From assembly GCA_963730405.1 (NCBI GenBank), contig CAVSRW010000009.1, positions 1-64,000 on the forward strand: a DNA stretch of 64,000 nt, written 5' to 3'. The notes beneath the pieces are model-generated. The model searched no databases, had not been told where the DNA came from, and saw nothing but the letters and a program-made list of their open reading frames with translations. This stretch comes from Gaiellasilicea sp963730405 (GTDB lineage Bacteria > Actinomycetota > Thermoleophilia > Gaiellales > Gaiellaceae). Positions 8,820 to 17,232 of the stretch are shown piece after piece. Within the stretch, counting starts at the first letter, position 1; the number at the start of each line of letters is the position of its first letter. The position numbers and the translations under genes are program-made.

Positions 8820-9843
8820 GTGGCTCGCGGGCCTGAGCCCGTGGCCGGAGGAGTTCGGGCTCGGCCGGATGCGCACGCTGCTCGCCGCGCTCGGCGACCC
8901 GCAGCTCGCCTATCCGGCGATCCACGTCGTCGGCACGAACGGCAAGTCGACGGCGACGAAGACGATCGAGGCGCTGCTGCTCACGGAGGGGCTGTCGGTC
9001 GGCGCAACCGTCTCGCCGCACGTGCGCTCCTGGGCCGAGCGGATCACCGTGGACGGCGAGGAGGCCGACTTCGAGGCGGCGGTCTCCCGCGTCCGCCGCG
9101 AGGCCGAGGCGCAGGACGCGACCCAGTTCGAGGCACTCTGCGCGGCGGCCTTCGCCGAGTTCGCGGCGCGCGAGGTCGACGTCGCCGTGGTCGAGGCCGG
9201 GCTCGGCGGGCGGCTCGACGCGACGAACGTCCTGCGCAGCCACGTCGTCCTGCTCACGAACGTCGGGCTGGAGCACACCGACGTGCTCGGCGAGTCGCGC
9301 GAGGAGATCGCGGCGGAGAAGCTCGCCGTCGTGCAGAAGGGGTCGGTCGTCGTGCTCCCGGACGAGGAGTTCGCGCATCTCGCAGGCCCGAACGTCGTCC
9401 TCGGTGGGGCGCGCGAGGCTGCGGCCTCGTTCCTCGGCCACGCCGTCGACCGGGAGGTGGAGGTCGAGCTCCCCGGCCGGCTCGAGCGTCTGGGTGACCA
9501 CGAGATCCGCGACGGCGCCCACAACGCCGACGGCGTCCGCTGGCTCGTCGCCCGGCTCGAGCGCGACGACTACACGGTTGTCGCGTCGATCCTGCGCGAC
9601 AAGGATGCCGTCGCGATGCTCTCGGCACTCGCGACGAGGGGCCGCCGCTTCGTCGCGACGCAGTCGGACAACGACCGTGCGCTCGGCGCGGAGGAGCTCG
9701 CCCAGCTCGCCTCGCACCACTTCGCCGACGTCGAGATCGAGCCCGATCCGGTTGTGGCGCTCGCCCGCGCACGCCGGCACCCGCCCGTCCTCGTCACCGG
9801 CTCGCTGTACCTTCTTGCCGCTTTGGCGAGGAACGGGGCGTGA
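8803..9843 (+). CDS. folC: Folylpolyglutamate synthase-like Mur ligase, unusually short
   Basis: The ATP-binding GTNGKST loop in HVVGTNGKSTATKTIEALL (around residue 45), GLGGRLDATNV, ITNVGL-like LTNVGLEHTDVLG and the C-terminal DGAHNADG motif identify FolC, which adds glutamates to folates (and in some bacteria makes dihydrofolate). At 346 residues it is about 80 shorter than usual. The gap falls between the FLGHAVDREVEVE segment and LPGRLERLGDHEIRDGAHN, so the usual LPGxHQxxNAxxAL helix region that closes the Mur central domain is absent. The frame is intact across the gap. It overlaps valS by 17 nt. Confidence 0.85.
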   Translation: MPSHSEWLAGLSPWPEEFGLGRMRTLLAALGDPQLAYPAIHVVGTNGKSTATKTIEALLLTEGLSVGATVSPHVRSWAERITVDGEEADFEAAVSRVRREAEAQDATQFEALCAAAFAEFAAREVDVAVVEAGLGGRLDATNVLRSHVVLLTNVGLEHTDVLGESREEIAAEKLAVVQKGSVVVLPDEEFAHLAGPNVVLGGAREAAASFLGHAVDREVEVELPGRLERLGDHEIRDGAHNADGVRWLVARLERDDYTVVASILRDKDAVAMLSALATRGRRFVATQSDNDRALGAEELAQLASHHFADVEIEPDPVVALARARRHPPVLVTGSLYLLAALARNGA

Positions 9844-9844
9844 T

Positions 9845-9958
9845 ATGACGAAGATGCGCGAACGAGTGACCGTGCTCGCGTTCGCGCTCACGGTGCTCTG
9901 CTTCATCATTGGCTCCGCGTTCGGAATCGGCTACCTCGTGGGAAGACTGCTCCTGTGA
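9845..9958 (+). CDS. Small single-pass membrane protein (37 aa)
   Basis: A short frame starting with ATG two bases after the folC stop and ending in a GTGA overlap with the next gene. The product has a charged N-terminus (MTKMRERVT), one hydrophobic helix with a GxxxG-like pattern (SAFGIGYLVG) and nothing more. The tight packing between two real genes and the clean transmembrane segment support it. It is unlike any family I recognise and may be an accessory of the downstream zinc-ribbon membrane protein. Confidence 0.6.
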   Translation: MTKMRERVTVLAFALTVLCFIIGSAFGIGYLVGRLLL

Positions 9959-10512
9959 TCTTCGGCGCCACCACCACCAACGACGACCTGCTCGGGGGAG
10001 TCAACGACTTCTTCGACTCCGGCGCGTGGACGGTCACGCGCAACCTGAGCGTCTTCTTCGTCGCCGTCTTCTGGCTCGCGACCGCCTACTGGGTCTACAA
10101 GGACGCTCGCCGGCGGATCGAGGATCCGTGGCTCGTCGCGATGGCCGCCGTCCTCGGGCTCGTGCCTCCGTTCGTGGGCCCGATCATCTACCTCTTCTTC
10201 CGGCCGCCCGAGTACATCGAGGACGTGCGCGAGCGCGAGCTGGAGATCCGGGCGATGGAGGACCGGCTCTCCCGCCGCGACCTGCACTGCCCCGTCTGCC
10301 GAGCCGCCGTCGAGTCGACCTTCCTCGTCTGCCCCGTCTGCACGACGAGGCTGAAGCAGGCCTGTGTCAAGTGCAATGCGCCGCTCGAGGCGCTCTGGCA
10401 GATCTGCCCGCACTGCGCGACACCGGTCGTGACGCCGAGCCTCCCCGGGATCGACGACACGATCGCCGACAGCTGGACGGCTCCCCGAAAGCGCGCGGCC
10501 GGCGACGAGTAG
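9955..10512 (+). CDS. Membrane protein with C-terminal double zinc ribbon
   Basis: The 185-residue product has two membrane helices at about residues 33-50 and 62-83, with a basic loop KDARRRIEDPW between them. A cytoplasmic tail follows with four CxxC knuckles (CPVC, CPVC, CVKC, CPHC), i.e. two zinc ribbons of DZR type. The GTG start overlaps the stop of the small membrane protein before it. The C-terminus ends in a basic tail. Function is unknown; the neighbour spacing suggests an operon with folC. The gap that follows (10513-10672) has no gene. Confidence 0.8.
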   Translation: MIFGATTTNDDLLGGVNDFFDSGAWTVTRNLSVFFVAVFWLATAYWVYKDARRRIEDPWLVAMAAVLGLVPPFVGPIIYLFFRPPEYIEDVRERELEIRAMEDRLSRRDLHCPVCRAAVESTFLVCPVCTTRLKQACVKCNAPLEALWQICPHCATPVVTPSLPGIDDTIADSWTAPRKRAAGDE

Positions 10513-10567
10513 CGGCCACGGGCCGGCCACGCCTCCCAGCCGGCGGAGCCGGCCTCCGGCGCAGCCT

Positions 10568-10643
10568 CGCGTCGCTCGTGGCACTTCAGCCGGCGGCCGT
10601 ACCTCCGTACTGTTCCACCGGCCTACGTACCACGAGCGACGCG
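10568..10643. repeat. 14-bp perfect inverted repeat upstream of ndk
   Basis: CGCGTCGCTCGTGG (10568-10581) and its exact reverse complement (10630-10643) flank a 48-bp GC-rich loop. There is no T-tract, so it is not a standard terminator. It lies just upstream of the TAGTAA/TAACAT region that probably serves ndk. Confidence 0.5.
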
Positions 10644-10672
10644 CCCGTGACCGCTAGTAACATCGCGGCCCG

Positions 10673-11092
10673 ATGGCCGTCGAGCGCACCCTGATCCTGA
10701 TCAAGCCGGACGCGACCGAGCGCGCGCTGGCCGGGGAGATCCTCGCCCGGATCGAGCGCCGCGGCTTCACCGTCGCCGGCGGCAAGCTGCTCCGGGTCAG
10801 CGAGGAGCTCGGCAAGGAGCACTACGCGGAGCACAGCGAGAAGCCCTTCTTCGGCGAGCTCGTGACCTTCATCACCTCCGCGCCGACGTGGGCGCTCGTC
10901 GTCGAGGGCGAGGGTGCGATCGCGACGATGCGGAAGACGATCGGCGCGACGAACCCGGCCGACGCCGAGCCCGGCACGATTCGCGGCGACTTCGCCACCT
11001 CGATGCCGAACAACCTCATCCACGGCTCCGACTCGCCCGAGTCGGCCGAGCGCGAGATCTCGCTCTGGTTCGCCGACGATGAGCTCGTCTGA
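10673..11092 (+). CDS. ndk: Nucleoside diphosphate kinase
   Basis: The 139-residue enzyme transfers the gamma-phosphate of ATP to nucleoside diphosphates through a phospho-histidine. It begins with ERTLILIKPDATER. The catalytic histidine is in NLIHGSDSPESAEREI, and the RGDF and FGELV segments are standard. Length equals the family norm. The 3' end overlaps the methyltransferase gene by 14 nt. A -10-like hexamer (TAACAT, 10658-10663) lies 9 nt before the start. Confidence 0.97.
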   Translation: MAVERTLILIKPDATERALAGEILARIERRGFTVAGGKLLRVSEELGKEHYAEHSEKPFFGELVTFITSAPTWALVVEGEGAIATMRKTIGATNPADAEPGTIRGDFATSMPNNLIHGSDSPESAEREISLWFADDELV

Positions 11093-11843
11093 CGAGCTGA
11101 CGCCCGACGCGCGGCGCAACCGCGAGTTCTGGGACGGCCAGAGCGACGCCTACCAGGAGCGGAACGCCGCCTTCATCGAGCGCGGGATGGCGTGGGGGCT
11201 CTGGCAGATCCCGGAGTCGGAGCTGAACGTCCTCGGCAACGTCTCCGGCCTCGACGTGCTCGAGCTCGGCTGCGGCGCCGCCGAGTGGTCGCGCGGCCTC
11301 CTCCGGGCGGGGGCGCGGCCCGTCGGGCTCGACAACTCCGCCGCGCGGCTCGAGTACGCGCGCGCCGCCAACGAGGAGGCGGGCGTGGACTTCCCGCTCG
11401 TGCATGCCGGCGCGGAGTCGGTACCGCTCGCAGACGCCTCGTTCGACGTCGTCATGTGCGACTGGGGCGCGATGACCTTCGCCGACCCGCTCCTCACCGT
11501 CCCCGAGGCCGCACGGCTGCTCCGGCCCGGCGGCCTGCTCGCGTTCAGCGGCGCATCGCCGCTCTCGTGGGTCGCGTGGGACGACGACACGGACGCCTAC
11601 ACCGAGCGGCTCGCCGCGCCGTACTTCGGCATGCACCGGGTGGAGACGCCCGAAGGATCGGTCGAGTTCAACCTCCCGATCGGCGCCTGGATCCGCCTCT
11701 TCCGCGAGCACGGGTTCGTCGTCGAGGACCTGATCGAGGTCCGGCCGCCCGAAGGCGCCGGCTCGACCTACCGCACGGGTGAGGAGACCGAGTGGGCCCG
11801 GCGCTGGCCGATGGAGCAGATCTGGAAGGTGCGCAAGGCGTGA
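11079..11843 (+). CDS. Class I SAM-dependent methyltransferase (Methyltransf_11 type)
   Basis: A 254-residue methyltransferase. The SAM-binding glycine loop is VLELGCGAAEWSRGL (about residues 55-69), followed by the acidic GLDNS strand end, AESVPLADASFDVVMCDWG and LLRPGGLLAFSG, in the order typical of the family. It starts with ATG inside the end of ndk and overlaps maf by 4 nt (GTGA), so the three are co-translated. The substrate is unknown; a tryptophan-rich C-terminal region might bind it. Confidence 0.88.
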   Translation: MSSSDELTPDARRNREFWDGQSDAYQERNAAFIERGMAWGLWQIPESELNVLGNVSGLDVLELGCGAAEWSRGLLRAGARPVGLDNSAARLEYARAANEEAGVDFPLVHAGAESVPLADASFDVVMCDWGAMTFADPLLTVPEAARLLRPGGLLAFSGASPLSWVAWDDDTDAYTERLAAPYFGMHRVETPEGSVEFNLPIGAWIRLFREHGFVVEDLIEVRPPEGAGSTYRTGEETEWARRWPMEQIWKVRKA

Positions 11844-12433
11844 GCTCGCACGTCGTCGACCCGATCCTGCTGGCGTCGACGAGCCCGCAGCGGCGCGCGA
11901 TCCTCGAGCAGCTCGGGATCCCGTTCGACGTCGTGCCGCCGGCGTACGTTGAGCACGACCCGCCCGACGCCGATGCGGTCGAGCTCGTCCGCGAGCACGC
12001 CCGCGGCAAGGCGCGCTCGATCGCGGGGCAGGCGGGCGAGCGCCCCGTTCTCGGCGTCGACACCACGGTGTGGCTCGAGGGGCGGGTCTACGGCAAGGCC
12101 GACGACGCGGGCGACGCGGAGCGGATGCTCGAGGAGCTGTCCGGCAAGACGCACACCGTCGTTTCCGGTCTCTGCCTGCTCGCGCCCGGCTGGGAGATCG
12201 TCGAGCACGAGTCGACGCTCGTCAGCTTCCGGACGCTGACCCCGCGCGAGCTCGCCAGGCACCTGGCGCACGGGGAGTGGGAGGGACGCGCGGGCGCGTA
12301 CGCGATCCAGGGACGGAGCGGCGCGCTCGTCGAGCGGATCGAGGGCGACTACCTCAACGTCGTCGGCCTCCCCGCGGCGCTGCTCGTACGGTTGCTCGCC
12401 GAGCGCTTCCCCGGCGCCTACGGCTTCGGCTAG
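11840..12433 (+). CDS. maf: Maf-like nucleoside triphosphate pyrophosphatase
   Basis: A 197-residue house-cleaning pyrophosphatase that removes non-canonical nucleotides. The family motifs are PILLASTSPQRRAIL, LGVDTTVWLEGRVYGKADD and EGRAGAYAIQGRSGALVERIEGDYLNVVGLP. The GTG start overlaps the stop of the methyltransferase gene by 4 nt and gives the usual family N-terminus. It is followed after 25 nt by mreB, a common neighbour of maf in bacteria, where Maf proteins are also linked to division control. Confidence 0.94.
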   Translation: MSSHVVDPILLASTSPQRRAILEQLGIPFDVVPPAYVEHDPPDADAVELVREHARGKARSIAGQAGERPVLGVDTTVWLEGRVYGKADDAGDAERMLEELSGKTHTVVSGLCLLAPGWEIVEHESTLVSFRTLTPRELARHLAHGEWEGRAGAYAIQGRSGALVERIEGDYLNVVGLPAALLVRLLAERFPGAYGFG

Positions 12434-12458
12434 CAATGCGGCTAGAGTGACGCGCGGT

Positions 12459-13514
<1,056 letters not shown>

Positions 13515-13552
13515 CGAATCCGTTCTGGAGCGCCTCCGGAGAGGCCGCTACC

Positions 13553-14509
13553 ATGCGCAGTTCCGTGCCACGCAACCGCACCGCAAGATCGGCGGTGCTG
13601 GGCTTTCCTGTCCGGCGTTCCGCCCCGCGACCGCTTTCCTCCCGCAGCACCAGTGCCCTCAGGCGCCGGATCGTGCTGGGGCTGCTCGTCGTGGTCGCGC
13701 TCGCCCTGATCACCGTTTCGTTCCGCGAGAGCTCCGACGGCCCCCTCCACGACGCGCAGGGCGCCGTCGCGAGCACGCTGCAGCCGCTGGAGGTCGCCGT
13801 CGAGCGGGTCGCGCGGCCGTTCCGCGACGCCTACGGCTGGACGAAGGACCTCTTCAACGCACGCTCCGAGAACGAGCAGCTGAAAGCCGAGAACGAACAG
13901 CTCCGGCAGCAGGTGATCCAGAACGAGTCGGCGCTGCAGCAGAACGTCCAGCTCAAGCGGCTGCTCGACTTCCGCGGCTCGCCCACCTTCCCGGCCGACT
14001 ACAAGGGCGTCTCGGCGGAGGTGATCGCGCGCCCCTCGTCCGCCTTCGAGCAGGAGATCGTCGTGACGGCCGGGTCGGAGGACGGTGTCCGGCTCAGCGC
14101 CGCCGTGGTCACCGCGGACGGCTTCGTCGGCACGGTCACGAAGGTGACGAGCGGCGCGGCCCGCGTCCGGCTGCTGACCGACGAGTCGAGCGCCGTCTCC
14201 TCGGTCGACCTGCGCACGCGCGCCTCCGGCGTCGTCGTCCACGGCCAGTCCGGCAACTCGCTCGTCCTCGACCGCGTCTCGAAGAAGGAGGTCGTCCACG
14301 TCGGTGACGAGATCGTCACCGCCGGCTGGCGCGCGAACGGGCTCGCCTCGCTCTACCCGAAGGGGATCCCGATCGGCCGCGTCTCCTTCGTCGGCGGGCT
14401 GAGCACCGACCTCTGGCAGCAGGTGCTGGTCGAGTCCGACGTCGACTTCTCGTCCCTCGACTCGGTGCTCGTGCTCGTGCCGCGCCGCCCGACCCCGGAG
14501 CTTCCTTGA
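13553..14509 (+). CDS. mreC: MreC, rod-shape-determining protein
   Basis: MreC is the membrane-anchored periplasmic scaffold of the elongasome. The 318 residues contain a basic N-terminus, one transmembrane helix (about residues 44-60), a coiled coil (ARSENEQLKAENEQLRQQV, about 100-130) and two beta domains with the family motif VVTADGFVGTVTKV and VSFVGGLSTDLWQQVLVESDVDFSSL. The start ATG is 39 nt after mreB. A 139-nt gap with three hairpins separates it from mreD. Confidence 0.95.
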   Translation: MRSSVPRNRTARSAVLGFPVRRSAPRPLSSRSTSALRRRIVLGLLVVVALALITVSFRESSDGPLHDAQGAVASTLQPLEVAVERVARPFRDAYGWTKDLFNARSENEQLKAENEQLRQQVIQNESALQQNVQLKRLLDFRGSPTFPADYKGVSAEVIARPSSAFEQEIVVTAGSEDGVRLSAAVVTADGFVGTVTKVTSGAARVRLLTDESSAVSSVDLRTRASGVVVHGQSGNSLVLDRVSKKEVVHVGDEIVTAGWRANGLASLYPKGIPIGRVSFVGGLSTDLWQQVLVESDVDFSSLDSVLVLVPRRPTPELP

Positions 14510-14537
14510 GCTCGTCGCTCGCCTGCTGGCTCGCTCC

Positions 14538-14614
14538 CGTGGGGGAAACCATGTTTCCCCCACGAGCCCCCTTCTTTCGGTCTCGTGTGGGGGAACCTTC
14601 CGGTTCCCCCACAC
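14538..14614 (+). repeat. Two tandem strong hairpins in the mreC-mreD gap
   Basis: Hairpin 1 has 12-bp perfect arms CGTGGGGGAAAC (14538-14549) and the complement (14553-14564) around a 3-nt loop. Hairpin 2 has 13-bp perfect arms GTGTGGGGGAACC (14585-14597) and the complement (14602-14614) around a TTCC loop. They share the core GTGGGGGAA. A weak pyrimidine/T stretch (14567-14578) follows the first. They may act as terminators, mRNA stabilisers or processing sites between the two genes. Confidence 0.65.
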
Positions 14615-14624
14615 CCCCTCCCCG

Positions 14625-14655
14625 AGCTCATGAGCTGGAGGGCAGCTCATGAGCT
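14625..14655 (+). promoter_or_regulatory. Translation-initiation hairpin of mreD
   Basis: The 12-bp palindrome AGCTCATGAGCT occurs at 14625-14636 and again at 14644-14655. Because each copy is self-complementary, the two copies can pair into a 12-bp stem. The 7-nt loop GGAGGGC is the Shine-Dalgarno sequence, and the mreD ATG (14649-14651) lies in the stem. This layout could limit mreD translation. Confidence 0.55.
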
Positions 14656-15176
14656 TCTCGGAGAGCGCGATCGTCGCCGCGCTCGTCTTCGTCGCCGCGC
14701 TGCTGCAGGTGACGCTGTTCGCCTCCCTCGACATCGCGGGCGGGGTCGCCGACGTGCTCCTGCTCACCCTGCTCTCGATCGCGCTGCTCCGCGGCGCCGT
14801 CGTCGGCAGCATCGCGGGCTTCTTCGGCGGCCTGCTCGTCGACGTGCTCACCCTCGACACGCTCGGTGTCACGGCGCTCCTGTACGCGCTCGCCGGCTAC
14901 TGGGCGGGCCGCTACGGCGAGACGACGGGCCGCGACCGCTCGCATGCGCCCCTGCTGACCGTCCTCGTTGCCACGATCGCGATCGCCTACGCGGGCTACG
15001 GCCTCCACTTCCTGCTCGGCGAGGAGCTGTCGGCGCGGCGGGCGCTCTTCGACACGCTGTTGCCGGCCCTCGTGCTCAACCTTGTGATGGCGCGGCCCGT
15101 GTACGCCCTCTGCCGCTCCGCGCTCGGGCGGTCGACGGTCTCGGACCGGGTCAGCGAGGTGAAGCTCCTTGGCTAG
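14649..15176 (+). CDS. mreD: MreD, rod-shape-determining membrane protein
   Basis: A 175-residue integral membrane protein with five or six hydrophobic helices, e.g. AALVFVAALLQVTLFASL, VADVLLLTLLSIALLRGAVV and FFGGLLVDVLTLDTLGVTALLYALAG. The position between mreC and mrdA and the GxxLVD pattern (FGGLLVDVLTLDTLG) match MreD. The ATG at 14649 is preceded by GGAGGG 7 nt upstream, but this site lies in the loop of a potential stem. The stop overlaps the mrdA start by 8 nt. Confidence 0.9.
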   Translation: MSFSESAIVAALVFVAALLQVTLFASLDIAGGVADVLLLTLLSIALLRGAVVGSIAGFFGGLLVDVLTLDTLGVTALLYALAGYWAGRYGETTGRDRSHAPLLTVLVATIAIAYAGYGLHFLLGEELSARRALFDTLLPALVLNLVMARPVYALCRSALGRSTVSDRVSEVKLLG

Positions 15177-17220
15177 CTCCTACCCGGAGCGGCGGTCGCC
15201 GTCGGGCCGGTTCCTGCCGCCCGACCCGCGCACCTCCGAGCCGTACCGCTTCACGCCCCAGCTCGCGCTCCGGGTCGGCGTGCTCGCCGGCCTGGCGCTG
15301 ATCATCTTCGCGATCCTCTTCCTCCGCCTCTGGGCGCTGCAGGTGCTCTCCGGCGACCGCTACCTGAACGCCGCCCAGAACAACCAGCTGCGCACGATCC
15401 GCGTCGAGGCGCAGCGCGGCTCGATCATCGACCGCGATGGCAGGACGATCGTCTCGAACGTCCCCGGCACGGCGGTCCGGATCTGGACCGCCGACCTGCC
15501 GGAGGAGGGGCGCTACGCGATGTTCAAGCGGCTCTCGACGATCCTCCGCGTGCCGCTGCCGAAGCTGACGAAGGCGCTCGAGGAGAACCGGGGCGACCCG
15601 CTGACGCCGATCCTCGTCAAGACCGCGGTCCACGAGGATCAGGTCGCGACGCTGCTCGAGCACCGCGCCGACTTCCCGGGCGTCGAGGTCACGAGCACCT
15701 ACCTCCGCGACTACGAGCACAAGGCGCTCGCGGCGCAGGTGCTCGGCTATGTCGGCGAGGTCTCGCCCGAGGAGCTCGAACGGCTCGAGAAGACGAAGGA
15801 TCGCGACATCCGCGGCGGCGAGAAGATCGGCAAGACCGGCATCGAGGCTGCGTACGACCGCTGGCTGCGCGGCACGACCGGCATGGATCAGCTCCGGGTC
15901 GACTCGCTCGGCCAGCCGCTCGGCCGCTTCGAGCCGCGCCGGCCGGCGCAGCCCGGCTACAACATCCGCCTCACGCTCGACATCGGCCTGCAGCGCGCCG
16001 CCGAGCGCGCGCTCCGCGACGGGATCGAGCTCGCGTACGGCCAGGAGCAGTGGAACGCCAACGGCGGCGCGATCGTCGCGCTCGACCCGAGTGACGGCGC
16101 GATCCTGGCGATGGCGTCGAACCCGACCTACAAGCCGTCCGTGTACGTCGGCCGCGTCGACCCGAAGAAGCTCGAGCCGCTGACGGTCGAGAAGGTCGCG
16201 AAGGAGCGGAACTACCCCGGGATCAACCGCGCGATCGCGGGCGTCTACCCGCCCGGCTCGACGTTCAAGCCGCTCACCGCCCTGGCGGCGATGTCGGACG
16301 GGCTGCTCTCCGCGCACGAGTACATCCAGTGCACGCCGTCTGCGAAGTTCGGGCTCGACGAGTTCGAGTTCAAGAACTGGAACCCGTACACGAACATGCC
16401 GATGTCGCTGGGGACGGCGCTCTCGCAGTCCTGCGACACCTACTTCTACGACGTCGGCAACCGCTACTACGAGCGCGGCGAGCTCGAGCGGCCCTACTGG
16501 ACGAAGATGCAGGCCTGGGCGGCGAAGTTCGGCTTCGGACAGACGTCCGACCTCGACATCGGCGGCGAAGCGAGCGGGCTCCTGCCGACGCCCGCCTGGC
16601 GGCGCGAGACGTACAAGGGCATCGACCGGGCCTGGAACCCGGGCGACCTGATTCAGATGGCGATCGGCCAGAAGGACATCACGGTCACGCCGCTGCAGAT
16701 GGCGCGCTTCTACGCCGCGCTCGCGAACGGCGGCAGGCTCGTGACGCCGCACCTCGTCCAGGCCGCCGAGCGTCCGGCGACCGAGGGGGAGCCGGCGATG
16801 CCGATCAGGACGTTCCCGGCCGCGCCGCCGAAGGTGATCGGAGTCGACCCGGCCGCCATCTCGGCCGTCCGCGAGGGCCTCTACCAGGCGACCCATGACG
16901 CAAACGGCACCTCGTCCGGCATCTTCGGCAGCTTCCCGGTCCCGATCGCGGGCAAGACCGGCACCGCCGAGAAGGTCGTCAACCTTCCCGGCTACCCCGT
17001 CGGGCACCTCGAGGACCAGGCCTGGTGGTGCGGTTGGGGGCCCTTCGACGGCAACGACTACGTCAACTCGCGCGGCGGCACGCGGAAGCCGATCGTCGTC
17101 TGTGCCGTGATCGAGAACGGCGGTCACGGCGGCTCCGTCGCCGCGCCGACGGCGTTGAAGGTGTTCGAGCACTGGTTCCGCGAGAAGGCAGGGATCCAGG
17201 CGGTCGTGGCCAGTGACTGA
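15169..17220 (+). CDS. mrdA: Penicillin-binding protein 2 (elongation transpeptidase)
   Basis: A 683-residue class B PBP that cross-links peptidoglycan in the elongasome. It has one N-terminal membrane helix (about residues 38-60), the RGSIIDRDGRTIVSN pedestal motif and the transpeptidase motifs SxxK (PPGSTFKPL), SxN-type (SQSCDTYFYD, with SCD) and KTG (AGKTGTAEKV). The start is TTG at 15169, overlapping mreD, with a GAGGTGA site about 9 nt upstream. SCD instead of SxN is common in PBP2 enzymes. It pairs functionally with RodA encoded next. Confidence 0.95.
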   Translation: MASSYPERRSPSGRFLPPDPRTSEPYRFTPQLALRVGVLAGLALIIFAILFLRLWALQVLSGDRYLNAAQNNQLRTIRVEAQRGSIIDRDGRTIVSNVPGTAVRIWTADLPEEGRYAMFKRLSTILRVPLPKLTKALEENRGDPLTPILVKTAVHEDQVATLLEHRADFPGVEVTSTYLRDYEHKALAAQVLGYVGEVSPEELERLEKTKDRDIRGGEKIGKTGIEAAYDRWLRGTTGMDQLRVDSLGQPLGRFEPRRPAQPGYNIRLTLDIGLQRAAERALRDGIELAYGQEQWNANGGAIVALDPSDGAILAMASNPTYKPSVYVGRVDPKKLEPLTVEKVAKERNYPGINRAIAGVYPPGSTFKPLTALAAMSDGLLSAHEYIQCTPSAKFGLDEFEFKNWNPYTNMPMSLGTALSQSCDTYFYDVGNRYYERGELERPYWTKMQAWAAKFGFGQTSDLDIGGEASGLLPTPAWRRETYKGIDRAWNPGDLIQMAIGQKDITVTPLQMARFYAALANGGRLVTPHLVQAAERPATEGEPAMPIRTFPAAPPKVIGVDPAAISAVREGLYQATHDANGTSSGIFGSFPVPIAGKTGTAEKVVNLPGYPVGHLEDQAWWCGWGPFDGNDYVNSRGGTRKPIVVCAVIENGGHGGSVAAPTALKVFEHWFREKAGIQAVVASD

Positions 17221-17232
17221 GCGAGCTTGCCG

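Noticed and set aside
14538..14655. A CRISPR-like or direct-repeat array in the mreC-mreD gap.
   Set aside because: Only two similar hairpins and one duplicated 12-mer exist; there are no regularly spaced unique spacers.
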